A DNA stretch of 64,000 nt from Paraspadella gotoi. Lineage: Eukaryota > Chaetognatha. The DNA lies in assembly GCA_051294375.1 (NCBI GenBank), contig CM119264.1, positions 26,693,298 through 26,757,297 of the forward strand, given 5' to 3'. Below are positions 1 to 11,838 of the stretch, one piece after another; position 1 is the stretch's first letter, and each line of letters starts with the position of its first letter. Below the pieces are notes generated by a model. That model worked only from the letters and a program-made list of their open reading frames with translations. It had not been told where the DNA came from and made no database searches. The translations under genes and the position numbers were made by a program.

Positions 1-380
1 ACTCCCAACATGTCCGCCGTCGATTTTCCGCTCGCGTCTCTCGAAAATTATGGAGTCGTCGCCTTCACCTTCGGAACTCATTTCCGATGGCGCGGGATTC
101 GTCGTCGTTGTTGTCGTTGTTATCGTTGTCCTCGTCTTTAACGAAAAGCTTTTGTGTTGATTTTGTTATTAATGTTGTTAAATTTTGTTAATGCTGACGA
201 AGTTCCAAATTTCCAATTTTTTTTTTTAAATAAAAAAGTGAAAAAGAATCTCCGCCGCCGCAGAAAATACTTTGCTGCGTCGTTCTCCGTAATCGCAGCA
301 GCCTCTCCGCAATACTCAACCTGGATTCGATAGTTAACCTCCTCCTTCTGAACCCAAGACTTTAACTCTTCTGAAGAAGG
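1..380. other. Non-coding stretch with CGT/GTT triplets
   Basis: No gene is visible. Around 95-145 there is a run of mixed CGT, TGT and TCG triplets, the first of many trinucleotide tracts in the window. The rest is AT-rich with a T/A homopolymer near 210-235. No credible open frame or splice-bounded exon was seen. Confidence 0.7.
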
Positions 381-408
381 CTGAACGAGGGAGAGAGAGA
401 GAGGAGAG

Positions 409-420
<12 letters not shown>

Positions 421-473
<53 letters not shown>

Positions 474-2218
474 AGAAACGCTAGAATGGAAGGAAGAAAG
501 AAAAAAAAATGAGAAAAATGTTTAATGGCTCGTAAAAATGGTTCACTTACTCTCTGGTAGAGGGACGACGGCCACGTGCGTAAACATTTCCTCTCTACTC
601 CTCTCACTCTCTCTCTCTCCGTTTGCTGCCTCTCGTCTTTCCTTTTCGCTGACTTCTCCTCTCTCTCTCTCTTTCTCCCTCACTGTCTATTTCTTCCCGA
701 CCTTCGGTTTATCTCTCCACACAGGAATCAATAGAATCCTGGGGATTTGAAAGATTTCCAGTCATCCTTTAATGGCGGAAAATCTTTGGGCTTAAAAAAA
801 GTGAAGTTGTGAGAGGAGGTGGAGGAGGAGGAGGAGGAGGAAGGAGAGAAGAGAGAGAATAAGACGATAAGGATGTACAGGGAGACCTAAAAACCCGGAG
901 TGGTTGGAAGGAAGCGGTCGGGACATAAAATTAGGCGTAACCGAAAATGGTATAATGACACGGCGATGTACGCCAACCTTCCCTTATTATGTATGATGAT
1001 GATGTCCTGGGGTTGCCCGCGCGCCGCCCGCGTCGCCGCGTGCCGCCCACGCGCGCCCACCCGAGCACCAGCATTGATGGTTTTCAGCTCGACTTGGTTT
1101 CCGTATTTGTTGTCGTCGTCGTTCTTTATTCTGTGGTCGTTGTCGTCGTCGTCTTTTTCGTCGTCGGTGGAACCTGAAAATGTGACGACCCATGAAAAAA
1201 AGGTTCGTTGTTATCCTAAGATTGGATCGGTTTCATGACGACGATGTTCAAAGATCGACATCAATTTCTTGCCGCGATGAAAAAAAAATTAATTCCGCGT
1301 CATATTTTCTTTTCCTGTCACACATTTTAGTTTTGTTAATATGCTCCTACTTCTAATTCTTTTTTATCTCATCCTAGTTCCTCTTTTTTATAAACGTCCT
1401 CCCACGTTCCTTTCCTTTTTCATACTTCCATATCTATCATTTTCTCCATCTTTTTCTCCCATTTTTTCACGCTCCCCTCTCTTTTTCATATTTCCCATAT
1501 TTCCATATCTAACCTATCGATATTTCTCTTCCATAGTCCTTTTCCTTAACTCCCACCCTCATACTTCCCCGCTTCGAACACCGACTTTTTACAATCCTCT
1601 TCCTCTCGGCTCAATGCATCTCTGTCTCGAACTAACCACCTTACCCCCCATGTTCTTCTTTTTTTTTTTCTCTCGTCCTCTTTCTTCTTCTCTTGCCTCT
1701 TTCTTATTTTCCCGCTTTCTTCGCTCGAGTTCTCATTCCAGCTGTCTGCTGCCTTTTATGGTTCATTAACGTTATCATAATCATTATTTGTCTCTGGACT
1801 TCTCGGGGGCGGAGAGTAGAGAGAGAGAGAGAGAGAGAGAGATGAGTAGAGAGAGAGAGAGGATAGAGAGAGAGGAGAGAGGAGAAGGGAGAGAGAGAGA
1901 AGAGAGAGAGCAGAGAGAAGAGAGAGAGACTCCTGTAGAAGAGAAGAACTCTTTTTTTCCCTTTTAGAAGGAAAAACGCTTAGGCGGGACAAGGGCAGAG
2001 GAGAAGGACTAGAGAATCTCTTTTGAGAGGACGTTTGTGTTGTGAACGATTCACGAAATCACAATTTTCCAGATGAACAATAGTCGGCCAAATCATGTAA
2101 TATTTCTATAAACAATAAGATAATCGGGAAAGGTGTTGCGGTTGTTAATTTCTTTCTCCTTGCCTTTCTTTCTCATCGAACTCTTTCTTTATTAATTCGC
2201 TTCTTTTTTAATTCTCTC
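421..2218 (+). repeat. Direct duplication, copy A
   Basis: This block matches 2244-3924 almost end to end. It runs through a GA array, a unique section with a GC-rich core (about 1015-1070), a long pyrimidine-rich section (1330-1750), a second GA array (1815-1929) and a closing AT-rich section. Shared landmarks lie about 1830 bp apart at the left end and about 1710-1830 bp apart at the right end. The copies differ mainly by 1-3 nt insertions or deletions and by GA array length. No open frame survives in both copies, which argues against coding. A 25-N gap separates them. The likely cause is one locus represented twice in the assembly; a real tandem duplication is the alternative. Confidence 0.88.
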
Positions 2219-2243
2219 NNNNNNNNNNNNNNNNNNNNNNNNN
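2219..2243. other. 25-N assembly gap between duplicate copies
   Basis: Exactly 25 N lie between copies A and B of the 1.8-kb duplication. Three other gaps have this same length while the rest vary, so 25 looks like a placeholder written by a gap-filling step rather than a measured distance. Confidence 0.9.
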
Positions 2244-2312
<69 letters not shown>

Positions 2313-3924
2313 GCTAGAAATGAAGGAAGAAAGAAAAAAAATGAGAAAAAATGTTTAATGGTCCGTAAAAATGGTTCCACTTTCCTGGTAGAGGGAGACG
2401 CGGCCACGTGCGTAAACATTTCCCTCTCACTCCTCTCACTCTCTCTCTCTCCGTTTGTCTGCCTCTCGTCTTTCCTTTTCGCTGCTCTCTCTCTCTCTCT
2501 CTCTTTCTCCCTCACAGCTCTATTTCTTCCCGACCTTCGGTTTATCTCTCCACACAGGAATCTAAGAATCCTGGGGATTTGAAAGATTTCCAGTCATCCT
2601 TTAATGGGGAAAATCTTTGGGCTTAAAAAAAGTGAAGTTGTGAGAGGAGGTGGAGGAGGAGGAGGAGGAGGAGAGGAGAAGAAGAAGAGGAATAAGACGA
2701 TAGGATGTACAGGGAGACCTAAAAACCCGGATGTGGTTGGAAGGACAGGGTCGGGCATAAAAAATAGGCGTAACCGAAAATGGTATAATGACACGGCGAT
2801 GTACGCCCCCACCTTCCCCATTATTATGATATGAATGTCCTGGGGTTGCCCGCGCGCCGCCGCCGCCGGCCGCCTGCCGCCGCCGCCCCGCCACGCAGCA
2901 GTTGATGGTTTTCAGCTCGACTTGGTTTCCGTATTTGTTGTCGTCGTCGTCTTTATGTGGTTGTCGTCGTCGTCGTCGTCGGTGGAACCTGAAAATCGTG
3001 AAACGACCCATGAAAAAAAAGGTTCGTTGTTATCCTAAGATTCGGATCGGTTTCCATGACGACGAGTTTCAAAGATCGCACTCAATTTCTTCCGCCGGAT
3101 GAAAAAAAAATTAATTCCGCGTCATATTTTCTTTTCCTTCGCACACATTTTAGTTTTGTTAATATGCTCCTACTTCTATTCCTTTTTTATCTCATCCTAG
3201 TTCCTCTTTTTTATAAACGTCCTCCCACGTTCCTTTCCTTTTTCATACTTCCATATCTATCATTTTCTCCATCTTTTTCTCCCATTTTTTCACGCTCCCC
3301 CTCTTTTTCATATTTCCCATATTTCCATCTAACCATCGCATACTTCTCCCTTCATAGTCCTTTTGCCTTAACTCCCCCACCTCATACTCCCCGCTTCGCC
3401 AACCACTTTTTATACAATCCTCTTCCCGTCCTTCGGTCTCAAGCACTCCTGTCTCGAACTAACCACTTTACACCCATGCTTCTTGCTTTTTTTTCTCATC
3501 TCCTCTGCTCTCTCTCTTTCTTTCTTCTTCTTCCTCTTTCTTATTTTCCCGCTTTCTCGCTCGAGTTCTCATTCCACTGTCTGCTGCCTTTTATGGTCTC
3601 ATTAACGTTATCATAATCATTATTGTCTCTGGACTTCTCGGGGGCGGGAGAGTGAGAGAGAGAGAAAGAGAGAGAAACTCCTCCCAACTTCTTAGAAGGA
3701 AACGCTTAGGCGGACAAGGGCAGAGGAAAGACAGAGAATCTCTTTTGAGAGGACGTTTGTGTGTGAACGATTCACGAATCACAATTTTCCAGTGAAAATA
3801 TCGGCCAATCATTAATATTTCTAATAAACAATACAGATAATCGGGAAAGGTGTTGCAGGTTGTTAATTCTTTCTCTTCCTTTCTTCTCATAAACCTCTTT
3901 CTTTATCTAATTCGCTTCTTTTTT
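2244..3924 (+). repeat. Direct duplication, copy B
   Basis: This is the second copy of 421-2218 and ends at a 159-N gap (3925-4083). It opens with an uninterrupted GA array (2244-2309). Its GC-rich core (about 2848-2900) is more regular CCG/GCC than the core in copy A. The second GA array (about 3651-3685) is much shorter than in copy A (about 115 bp). Such length differences are expected from polymerase or read error in microsatellites and from allelic variation. Confidence 0.88.
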
Positions 3925-4083
3925 NNNNNNNNNNNNNNNNNNNNNNNNNNNNNNNNNNNNNNNNNNNNNNNNNNNNNNNNNNNNNNNNNNNNNNNNNNNN
4001 NNNNNNNNNNNNNNNNNNNNNNNNNNNNNNNNNNNNNNNNNNNNNNNNNNNNNNNNNNNNNNNNNNNNNNNNNNNNNNNNNNN

Positions 4084-4866
4084 TCTCTCTCCACTTCCAC
4101 GATCCCCTTACACTAACACTTCTCTCTTTTTCCTCACCAATCCTTGACTAAAGAGAGAAATGAACTTTTCATCAAGAAGAAAGAAAAAAGAAAAAAAAAG
4201 AAAAAAAGAAAAGAAAGGAAAAGAAAAGAAAAGAAAAGAAAAGTAAGACGAATCCTCGAGCTCGTGTCGATATCTTTCCTCAGAACTTTCCCATTGCATC
4301 TGACTCACCCTCATCCCCGATTGTCCAAGATTTCACAGCCTATGACCTCTTTCATTCAGCCATAGCGGCTCTCCCTTCGAACCACAATGGCCCACAATCA
4401 TTTTTAAGAGAAACAAGCTGACTAGTTCCCCCCGGCTTTCCATTTCTCCAATGTACTTTCCCTTAAGATCTGCAATTCGAACTTTCTAGTTTTCTTTCCT
4501 TTCCTCCTTCGTTCCCTGCCCTCACTGTTACCTCTTCCTTTCCTCCCAATATTAGCCTACCCCTTTCCTCCCTTTCTTCTTCAACCACTTTTCTCTCCTC
4601 CTCCTCCTCCTTTTCCTTTTCTCTTTCTCCTCCTACTCCTCCTCCTTTCCTCCCCCAAACGACGTGTCTTCGGTCACCGAAGGTCGTTTTAAATGTTGTC
4701 CACCTTCGAGTGAAGACGAAAGCCTTTAAGAGAAGTAAAAAGGGTTGAGAGAAGTGAGAGAAGTGAGGGAAGTGAGATAAGTGAGAGAAGTGAAAAGGAA
4801 AAAAAGTTCAATAGATGTATAAGTGTAACAAAAAAAATAAAACGTTTTTAAAGATGAAAGAAAAAA
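4084..4866. repeat. Purine and pyrimidine tracts with 10-bp repeat
   Basis: No gene is seen between the gaps at 3925-4083 and 4867-5399 (533 N). The stretch holds an A-rich AAAAG-type tract (4175-4245), a C/T-only stretch (about 4495-4650), a small hairpin (4657-4689) and about five copies of a 10-bp unit, AGAGAAGTGA and variants, at 4746-4793. Confidence 0.7.
4657..4689. other. Interrupted 13-bp hairpin
   Basis: The arms are AAACGAC (4657-4663) and GTCGTTT (4683-4689) outside, and CTTCGG (4668-4673) and CCGAAG (4677-4682) inside. The loop is 3 nt and there is a 4-nt bulge, GTGT, on the left arm. All 13 paired positions are Watson-Crick. It stands out in an otherwise one-sided pyrimidine tract. 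No function is known. Confidence 0.6.
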
Positions 4867-5399
4867 NNNNNNNNNNNNNNNNNNNNNNNNNNNNNNNNNN
4901 NNNNNNNNNNNNNNNNNNNNNNNNNNNNNNNNNNNNNNNNNNNNNNNNNNNNNNNNNNNNNNNNNNNNNNNNNNNNNNNNNNNNNNNNNNNNNNNNNNNN
5001 NNNNNNNNNNNNNNNNNNNNNNNNNNNNNNNNNNNNNNNNNNNNNNNNNNNNNNNNNNNNNNNNNNNNNNNNNNNNNNNNNNNNNNNNNNNNNNNNNNNN
5101 NNNNNNNNNNNNNNNNNNNNNNNNNNNNNNNNNNNNNNNNNNNNNNNNNNNNNNNNNNNNNNNNNNNNNNNNNNNNNNNNNNNNNNNNNNNNNNNNNNNN
5201 NNNNNNNNNNNNNNNNNNNNNNNNNNNNNNNNNNNNNNNNNNNNNNNNNNNNNNNNNNNNNNNNNNNNNNNNNNNNNNNNNNNNNNNNNNNNNNNNNNNN
5301 NNNNNNNNNNNNNNNNNNNNNNNNNNNNNNNNNNNNNNNNNNNNNNNNNNNNNNNNNNNNNNNNNNNNNNNNNNNNNNNNNNNNNNNNNNNNNNNNNNN

Positions 5400-5945
5400 G
5401 CGGCTGGCTTGGCTGTAGCGGCGTCGGCTTCGGCGCCGGCGGCTTTGCTGACTCCGCTGTTGACCGACGCCGTCGGCTTTAGTTCTTGACCGACGCGTCA
5501 AGGGAAAAAAAAGCGAGACCGACAAGCGATGGTTGTCGATATTAATCTATTAGGTATCCCCTAGGTCGTGCGTTCGATTCCTGGTTGTGATCCTGTTTAA
5601 ATAATGAAAAAATTATGAGTCTCTCTGACCGTACTGACGTACTGATCTTCATTTATGTGATCAATCATATCAACTCTCTATTCTTTTTTGAGTCTCATTA
5701 TCGTCTCTAAATTAAAATCACAATTTTTAATGACCATTTATCTCTAATGACGATCTCACATCTTCACGTCCGGTGTGTTGCGTCTCCCAACCGGCGATTA
5801 TCTTTTAATTCTCTTCGTCGTAGCGACGAATTCGTCCTTCAATCGTCGTCGTCGCTCGTTCCGGTTGCTGTTGCCGCAAATGCCGCATCCGCTAATCTGA
5901 CGCAACCTCATCGACGATCGGTTGTTGTTGTTGTTGTTGTTGTTG
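5400..5945. other. CpG-rich triplet region and GTT array
   Basis: Positions 5400-5495 are a degenerate CGTCGGC/GGCTTTG triplet repeat. The 11-mer TTGACCGACGC occurs twice, near 5460 and 5487. Near 5568-5580 a GCGTTCGATTCC string resembles the B box of a tRNA-derived element, but no matching A box or stem set is present. A GTT array (5921-5945) runs into the 285-N gap 5946-6230. No coding sequence is supported. Confidence 0.55.
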
Positions 5946-6230
5946 NNNNNNNNNNNNNNNNNNNNNNNNNNNNNNNNNNNNNNNNNNNNNNNNNNNNNNN
6001 NNNNNNNNNNNNNNNNNNNNNNNNNNNNNNNNNNNNNNNNNNNNNNNNNNNNNNNNNNNNNNNNNNNNNNNNNNNNNNNNNNNNNNNNNNNNNNNNNNNN
6101 NNNNNNNNNNNNNNNNNNNNNNNNNNNNNNNNNNNNNNNNNNNNNNNNNNNNNNNNNNNNNNNNNNNNNNNNNNNNNNNNNNNNNNNNNNNNNNNNNNNN
6201 NNNNNNNNNNNNNNNNNNNNNNNNNNNNNN

Positions 6231-8021
6231 ACATTATCTTTTATCCCGGTTTCATTACAGGGCGATTTTTCTTCATAAAGTCACGGTTTCTCAAATCTGA
6301 GACAAGAGGAAAAGGGGGAGAGTAGGGAGAGAAAAAGATGGAGAGAGAGAGACGTAAAGCGAGAGTGAGAGATAGAGAGAGAGGGAGAAATGAAAAAATC
6401 CATTAACTCGTGACGGGAGAGAGAGAGAGAGGGGGGGAAGTTACCGAATCATTAATACCCTTGGATCCATTAATAACGATGCATTTCGAGCGAAACCGGA
6501 CGAGAGAGGTAAAGAGAGGAAGAGGGGAAAGAGAGGTGAAACAGAGAGAAGAAGAGGAAGAAGAGAGGAAGATGAACACAAAATGTTAACGCGGGATAAT
6601 ATAATGTAATATGAACCCAAATATGATNNNNNNNNNNNNNNNNNNNNNNNNNNNNNNNNNNNNNNNNNNNNNNNNNNNNNNNNNNNNNNNNNNNNNNNNN
6701 NNNNNNNNNNNNNNNNNNNNNNNNNNNNNNNNNNNNNNNNNNNNNNNNNNNNNNNNNNNNNNNNNNNNNNNNNNNNNNNNNNNNNNNNNNNNNNNNNNNN
6801 NNNNNNNNNNAGAAAGAAAGGAAGGGAGGAACGAAGGAAAAAGACTAAAAAAAAGAATGGATGGAAGGATGAAAGGATAGAGAGAAAGAATAAAAAGACG
6901 AATGAATAAAAGATAAAAAAGAAAATAATAGAGAAATTCACTTTCCTTTTCGGCCTTCGTCCTCCCCGTCTCTCTCCCCCTCTCTCTCCCCCCTCCCTTT
7001 TGTCCCTCTCAATTCTCGAATGCTGATGAGGNNNNNNNNNNNNNNNNNNNNNNNNNNNNNNNNNNNNNNNNNNNNNNNNNNNNNNNNNNNNNNNNNNNNN
7101 NNNNNNNNNNNNNNNNNNNNNNNNNNNNNNNNNNNNNNNNNNNNNNNNNNNNNNNNNNNNNNNNNNNNNNNNNNNNNNNNNNNNNNNNNNNNNNNNNNNN
7201 NNNNNNNNNNNNNNNNNNNNNNNNNNNNNNNNNNNNTCTCTCTCTCTCCCTCTCTTTCTCCGTCCCACGGTTTTTAGTCACTTCCTCTATTTTTCTTGGT
7301 CACTCACTTTCCTCGTCTCCTCAGAATCACAGAGTCACGCGATCACGCGCGATCAAAATTCTCGCACGTGATTGCCCGACGTCAGGACTCTATCTCTATC
7401 CTTCTTGTTCTCTGTCTCGCTTTTTTTCCTCGTTATCTCTCTCTCTCAGTCGTGTGCGGATTCATGCGAGGGGACAGAGACTGACCACTGACGACCGACC
7501 AGAGACCACATAGGATTTTTGTGAGAGTGTGAGAATCCGTGACTGTGAGAAAACGCGGGAAACTCTTTTGAGTGAATGGAAACGCTCCACAGGGAACCTG
7601 GCGANNNNNNNNNNNNNNNNNNNNNNNNNNNNNNNNNNNNNNNNNNNNNNNNNNNNNNNNNNNNNNNNNNNNNNNNNNNNNNNNNNNNNNNNNNNNNNNN
7701 NNNNNNNNNNNNNNNNNNNNNNNGAAAGTCAATTTGGATAATGGTGGGAGACTCGCTGTGGTCATCTTCCTAATTTTCATCTTTTTGGTCTCATTTCTCT
7801 TTTTGGTCAAATTTCCTCGAACGGGGTCATATCTTGGCCTCAGACGAGAGACGCATTTCTAATTCATAAAAATAAAATTTTCATTTAAGGCTTTCCACGC
7901 GAACTCTTTAAGATTTATCTTAATGCAATATATATATATATATATATATATATTGTAATGAGGATTAATAAGCCCAGTAATAAATACCCCGTTAAATTCG
8001 TTATTTCCAACTTTTTCATTT
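6231..8021. repeat. Gap-broken GA/TC-rich stretch
   Basis: The gaps are 6628-6810, 7032-7236, 7605-7723 and 8022-8121 (100 N). GA-type repeats occur at about 6310-6430 and 6500-6575, TC-type repeats at 6965-7005 and 7237-7260, and a 26-bp TA array at 7928-7953. The non-repetitive pieces between gaps are too short to assign and show no splice-bounded frame. Confidence 0.65.
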
Positions 8022-8121
8022 NNNNNNNNNNNNNNNNNNNNNNNNNNNNNNNNNNNNNNNNNNNNNNNNNNNNNNNNNNNNNNNNNNNNNNNNNNNNNNN
8101 NNNNNNNNNNNNNNNNNNNNN

Positions 8122-8252
8122 AATGAATGAATGAATGAATGAAATAAAGAAAGAAAGAAATTTCTGATTCGATCCTTTGGTAAATATCATATGAAAGAAT
8201 GGATGTTCGACACAAGATCAACGACCAAGACAACAACAACAACAACAAAAAT

Positions 8253-8290
<38 letters not shown>

Positions 8291-8826
8291 AAGGGAGAGA
8301 TAAGAGAATAAGAAGATCTTGATTCATCGAGAAAGACAAGAAAAACGTTGACAGAAACGAGTCAATTTTGTTCTGCGAGAGAAAAGAAAGAGGAAAGTAA
8401 AGAAAAGAAAGTGAAAAAAAGGAAAATGAAAATCTGAAACAAAGAGGAAAGTAAAGAAAAGAAAGAGTGAAAAAAAGAAAAAGAAAATAAATTTATTCGC
8501 GCGAATTCTCTGATTTTTTCTCGACGTCGAGATTTTTAGACGCAAATCGCAAAAACGAGAATTTTCGCGGATAAGAAAAAAATAAATAAAACCTGCGCAG
8601 TCTCTTCGGCTTTGATCTGCTTTCTTTGCTCTTTTTTTTTTTTTTTGTGCCTTAGTTTTTTTCCCTTTTTCCGCCATTTTCCAAACTTTTTTTCTCAAAT
8701 CGACGAATTTTAAAGAGGGAGTCACGGTCGCGGAGAGATAAACAAACAAAAATGAGGAGAGATAAACAAACAAATTGTCGAAGTGAAGAAAAAAGTGAAA
8801 AAAAAGCGACAAACCTGAGCGAAGAA

Positions 8827-8883
<57 letters not shown>

Positions 8884-9312
8884 CTAACTTACTTTGGTAA
8901 GCAAATATTTGTGTTCTTATTTGGAACAGAAAGTTCTTGGTTCCGTTGTCTCTCAAATGTCAGAAAAGATTTAGAAAAACAAGTTTCTCACTCTGATCAT
9001 CACTTTCTATAATCCTCACTTACCTCACATTCACGTTTTCTTTCACACCTGGGACACATCTCACATCTCACATCTCAATCCTCAGATTCATAGCGACATT
9101 GTTTCACTCTTCGCTGCAAGAGGCAGTTTTTAATTTTTTTTCACATTATTTTTTGTTTAAACCAGAAAAAATTATGGTAATAAATTTAAAACCCAATAAC
9201 CTCGAATTACTGTTTTATTTTTTTCCTATGCGCATGCGCCTCGTCTCCTTGTCAGACGAAATTCCCATAAATATTTTTCATTATCGAAACTCAATACATG
9301 CTTTGTTGTTTT

Positions 9313-9365
<53 letters not shown>

Positions 9366-10504
9366 CTCATCTCGTCTTCTTTCTCTTCTCTCCCCTGAAT
9401 CTAGTTCATGTATTTTGTTTTTTACTTCCTAGCTAAATACAAAAGGAATCATAAAAAAAAATGTTTCGCAACAAAACAATTGGATTTTCGCAAGAGTCGT
9501 GTCTTTTGTTGCGAGAAAAGAACAACGTTCTTTGGCTTGAAATTCCAGGGATAAAAGCATACAAAAAAAAACAACATAACCGCATAGTTTGATTTTTTTT
9601 CTTTCATATAAAGAAATCCTTTCGTTTGGCAAATATAATTTTGTTTAAAAAAAAATAAGAAAAAATATATCGAATATAAATAAGTACAGAAAAGGTTGCG
9701 AAAGTTCATTGCTAAGCGAAACGCAATCTGTCGCAAATAGGAGACACGAGGTTTTCCACAGAAGCAGGGAAAAAAAAAAAATATAGCTCTAAGATTTGGA
9801 ACAGCTGCCTTTTCGTCCTATCGAAAAATCGTCGCGTCTTCACGAAAGTCACATGCTCTTTCGCGCTCCCTCGCCCGTCGGCCGTCTCTCCGATTCAAGA
9901 TACAGGACGACACTACTACACCCACCCGCCTCCAACCGAACGCGAAGTAAAATGACACAACAAAACGTAAACGAACCGAAAGGAGAAAATAAAATTGAGC
10001 GAGAAGATTTTTTTAAAAAACAAGAACGGGAATTCAAATGCGCGTTGCCGCGCCGCAGTAACTGCCTATTACGTGTGCTTTTTGTGACATGATATGACAT
10101 ATTAAATGACATGACATGACTATTCATAAGCTTTCTTGGCCCGCGTATTTTATGAAAGCACTTGCATCGGAAATTTTGCTTTTGTCTTTTGTCCTTTATT
10201 TTGAAGGCGGCGCTCGCGAATCCTTAGATTTTTACGTTTTTATCCTGTTTAACAAATGAGCATCAAACTATAATGCAAGTTATGAGCATTTTTAAACTAA
10301 AGTGGAACTGACCGACGGACCGACCGACCCGAAAAGTTACTTTAGAGTTGCTCCGCGAGTAATAAAGGATAGGGGAGGGATGCGGAAATAGGGGGGTCGG
10401 TGAAGGAAGAAGTCAAACAGAAGCGACAACGCACTTAGGCGGATTCGATCCGGGACCCAGAAATCCGGACGAGACACGATGTGAAAACGTGTCTTCGTGA
10501 CAGT

Positions 10505-10584
<80 letters not shown>

Positions 10585-11015
10585 AGAGAGAGAAGAGAGA
10601 GAGAGAAGCGGCGGAAGAAAATACGAGAGAAAATGGCGAGAAAAATTGTGACTTTTGGGTGGAAATTCCCAAAGTTTATTTATCTTTCTTCATCGTTTCT
10701 CCATCAAGTTTCTCATTTTGTTTTGTTTTTTCTCTGTTTTTTTTTTATTTTCCGTATTTTTATTACTAATAAATGCTATATTTGTATTGTTCACTTTTGT
10801 CAGAAAGAATCTCGAGACTAAAAAAATCTCAAAAAGGAATCAGAAAATTTTTGAACATAAAAATCTGGCAATCTCTAACTCTCTCTCTCTCTCGATCTCT
10901 CTTCTCTCCTCTCTCTCTTCTCTCTCGTCTCTCTCTCTCATCTCTCATCTCTCTCTAACTTTTATATCTCAATGGAATCTGCTAAGTGCCTGTCGCTTCT
11001 TCTTTCCGGCTTCCG
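8122..11015. repeat. Simple-repeat region
   Basis: The main arrays are AATG then AAAG (8122-8160), AAC (8228-8290), GA (8830-8880), TC (9316-9366), GACAT-type (about 10084-10120), GA (10507-10605) and TC (10878-10960). AT-rich unique sequence lies between them. The open frames here are GA or TC translations, rich in Arg-Glu or Leu-Ser. No gene is supported. Confidence 0.75.
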
Positions 11016-11119
11016 ACTCCCTTTTTCTAAGTAGTAAGATCCGACCACCGCGCCTCTAGCGGGTCTCGCGCGTACAACGCCTCTTTCGTGTTTCCAACAC
11101 CTTCGTGCGAAGTCTTCAG

Positions 11120-11325
11120 TTACCAATCAGGAGAGCGGATTGGAAAAGTCACTGTCTCGATTCCAACCAATCGGTGACGTCGCCGGTCGACCGTTTGACC
11201 AATGGGAGACGCATTCGACCGGCCAATCAAACTCTTTCCCGGTCGTAAAAGAAGCTCGATTCCACCTGGAGAATCCAGAATTGAAAAGGAACTCATAAAA
11301 GACGCAATAAAGGTTCGTATGGGTG
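11120..11325 (+). promoter_or_regulatory. TATA promoter with five CCAAT boxes
   Basis: CCAAT or its complement ATTGG occurs at 11123-11127 (forward), 11139-11143 (reverse), 11167-11171, 11199-11203 and 11223-11227 (all forward), spaced about 16-32 bp. A TGACGTC element, a partial CRE, lies at 11175-11181. A TATA-like CATAAAAG lies at 11294-11301, placing a start site near 11325-11330. Multiple CCAAT boxes at this spacing are typical NF-Y binding arrays. The sequence around them is CpG-rich and unlike the simple repeats on both sides. The motifs are seen directly; promoter activity is inferred. Confidence 0.6.
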
Positions 11326-11411
11326 GAAAATTCTAGGCTACTTCTTTCTTTTTTCTTTCTTTTTGTTTCTCGTTATATTTTCCTCTTTTTCTACTTAACG
11401 GCTTTGGACAG
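11326..11411 (+). other. Putative non-coding first exon
   Basis: Between the predicted start and position 11411 the sequence ends in GGACAG followed by GTAAGG, a strong splice donor (intron from 11412). It contains no useful open frame, so it would be 5' untranslated. The pyrimidine-rich run at 11341-11395 and the CTTAAC near 11395 also resemble an acceptor, so an alternative reading is a zero-length recursive splice site with CAG and GTAAGG abutting. The promoter directly upstream favours the first-exon reading. No downstream exon could be matched to it. Confidence 0.35.
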
Positions 11412-11567
11412 GTAAGGCGAGTCAGTCGGCGGGAAAGAGGCTCATGGTCGCGAGGCAGCCTGACCCGGTCGTGGAAATGTTGTTGTTGTTGTTTGTGGAA
11501 ATACAAAGAAAGTGAATTGGAACTATAACTAAGTCTTTCTATGTTTTTAATTTTCTAGGGATAAAGA

Positions 11568-11662
11568 GATGCGAGAGATATACTATTATTTTATATACTA
11601 TTTCGAGTGCCGCGAATCTTTATCAAGATGGCCAGAAGGTGTAATAGTATATCTCTGATGCG
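11568..11662. mobile_element. 83-bp TIR element with 6-bp TSD
   Basis: A perfect 15-bp inverted repeat, AGAGATATACTATTA at 11574-11588 and its exact complement at 11642-11656, bounds an 83-bp element with a 53-bp interior. GATGCG lies immediately outside on both sides (11568-11573 and 11657-11662) as a direct repeat. Abutting direct repeats plus perfect terminal inverted repeats are the signature of a cut-and-paste DNA transposon insertion, here a non-autonomous miniature element. A 6-bp duplication is unusual: hAT gives 8, Tc1/mariner TA, piggyBac TTAA. IS3EU-type and Dada elements are superfamilies reported with about 6 bp. Without a transposase the family cannot be set. Confidence 0.72.
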
Positions 11663-11838
11663 ATCCAAGTTTTTATTATTACATTGACCCGAATTCCAAG
11701 CGGTGTGAAAGATATTGGCAGTCATCCAATCTGGAAGTGAGTTTGTTATTCGCATATCAAGAGGATAGCAATAGTTAAAAGAACGTTTGAAACGACTCCA
11801 CCGATTAATCTGATTAATGTAGTCGGGTATTGCATAAG

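Noticed and set aside
421-3924. Old segmental duplication with divergent function
   Set aside because: The differences are mostly small indels and microsatellite length changes, which fits an assembly artefact better than divergence over time.
5550-5600. tRNA gene near a GTTCGATTCC string
   Set aside because: Only a B-box-like phrase is present. I could not form an acceptor stem, D arm or anticodon arm around it.
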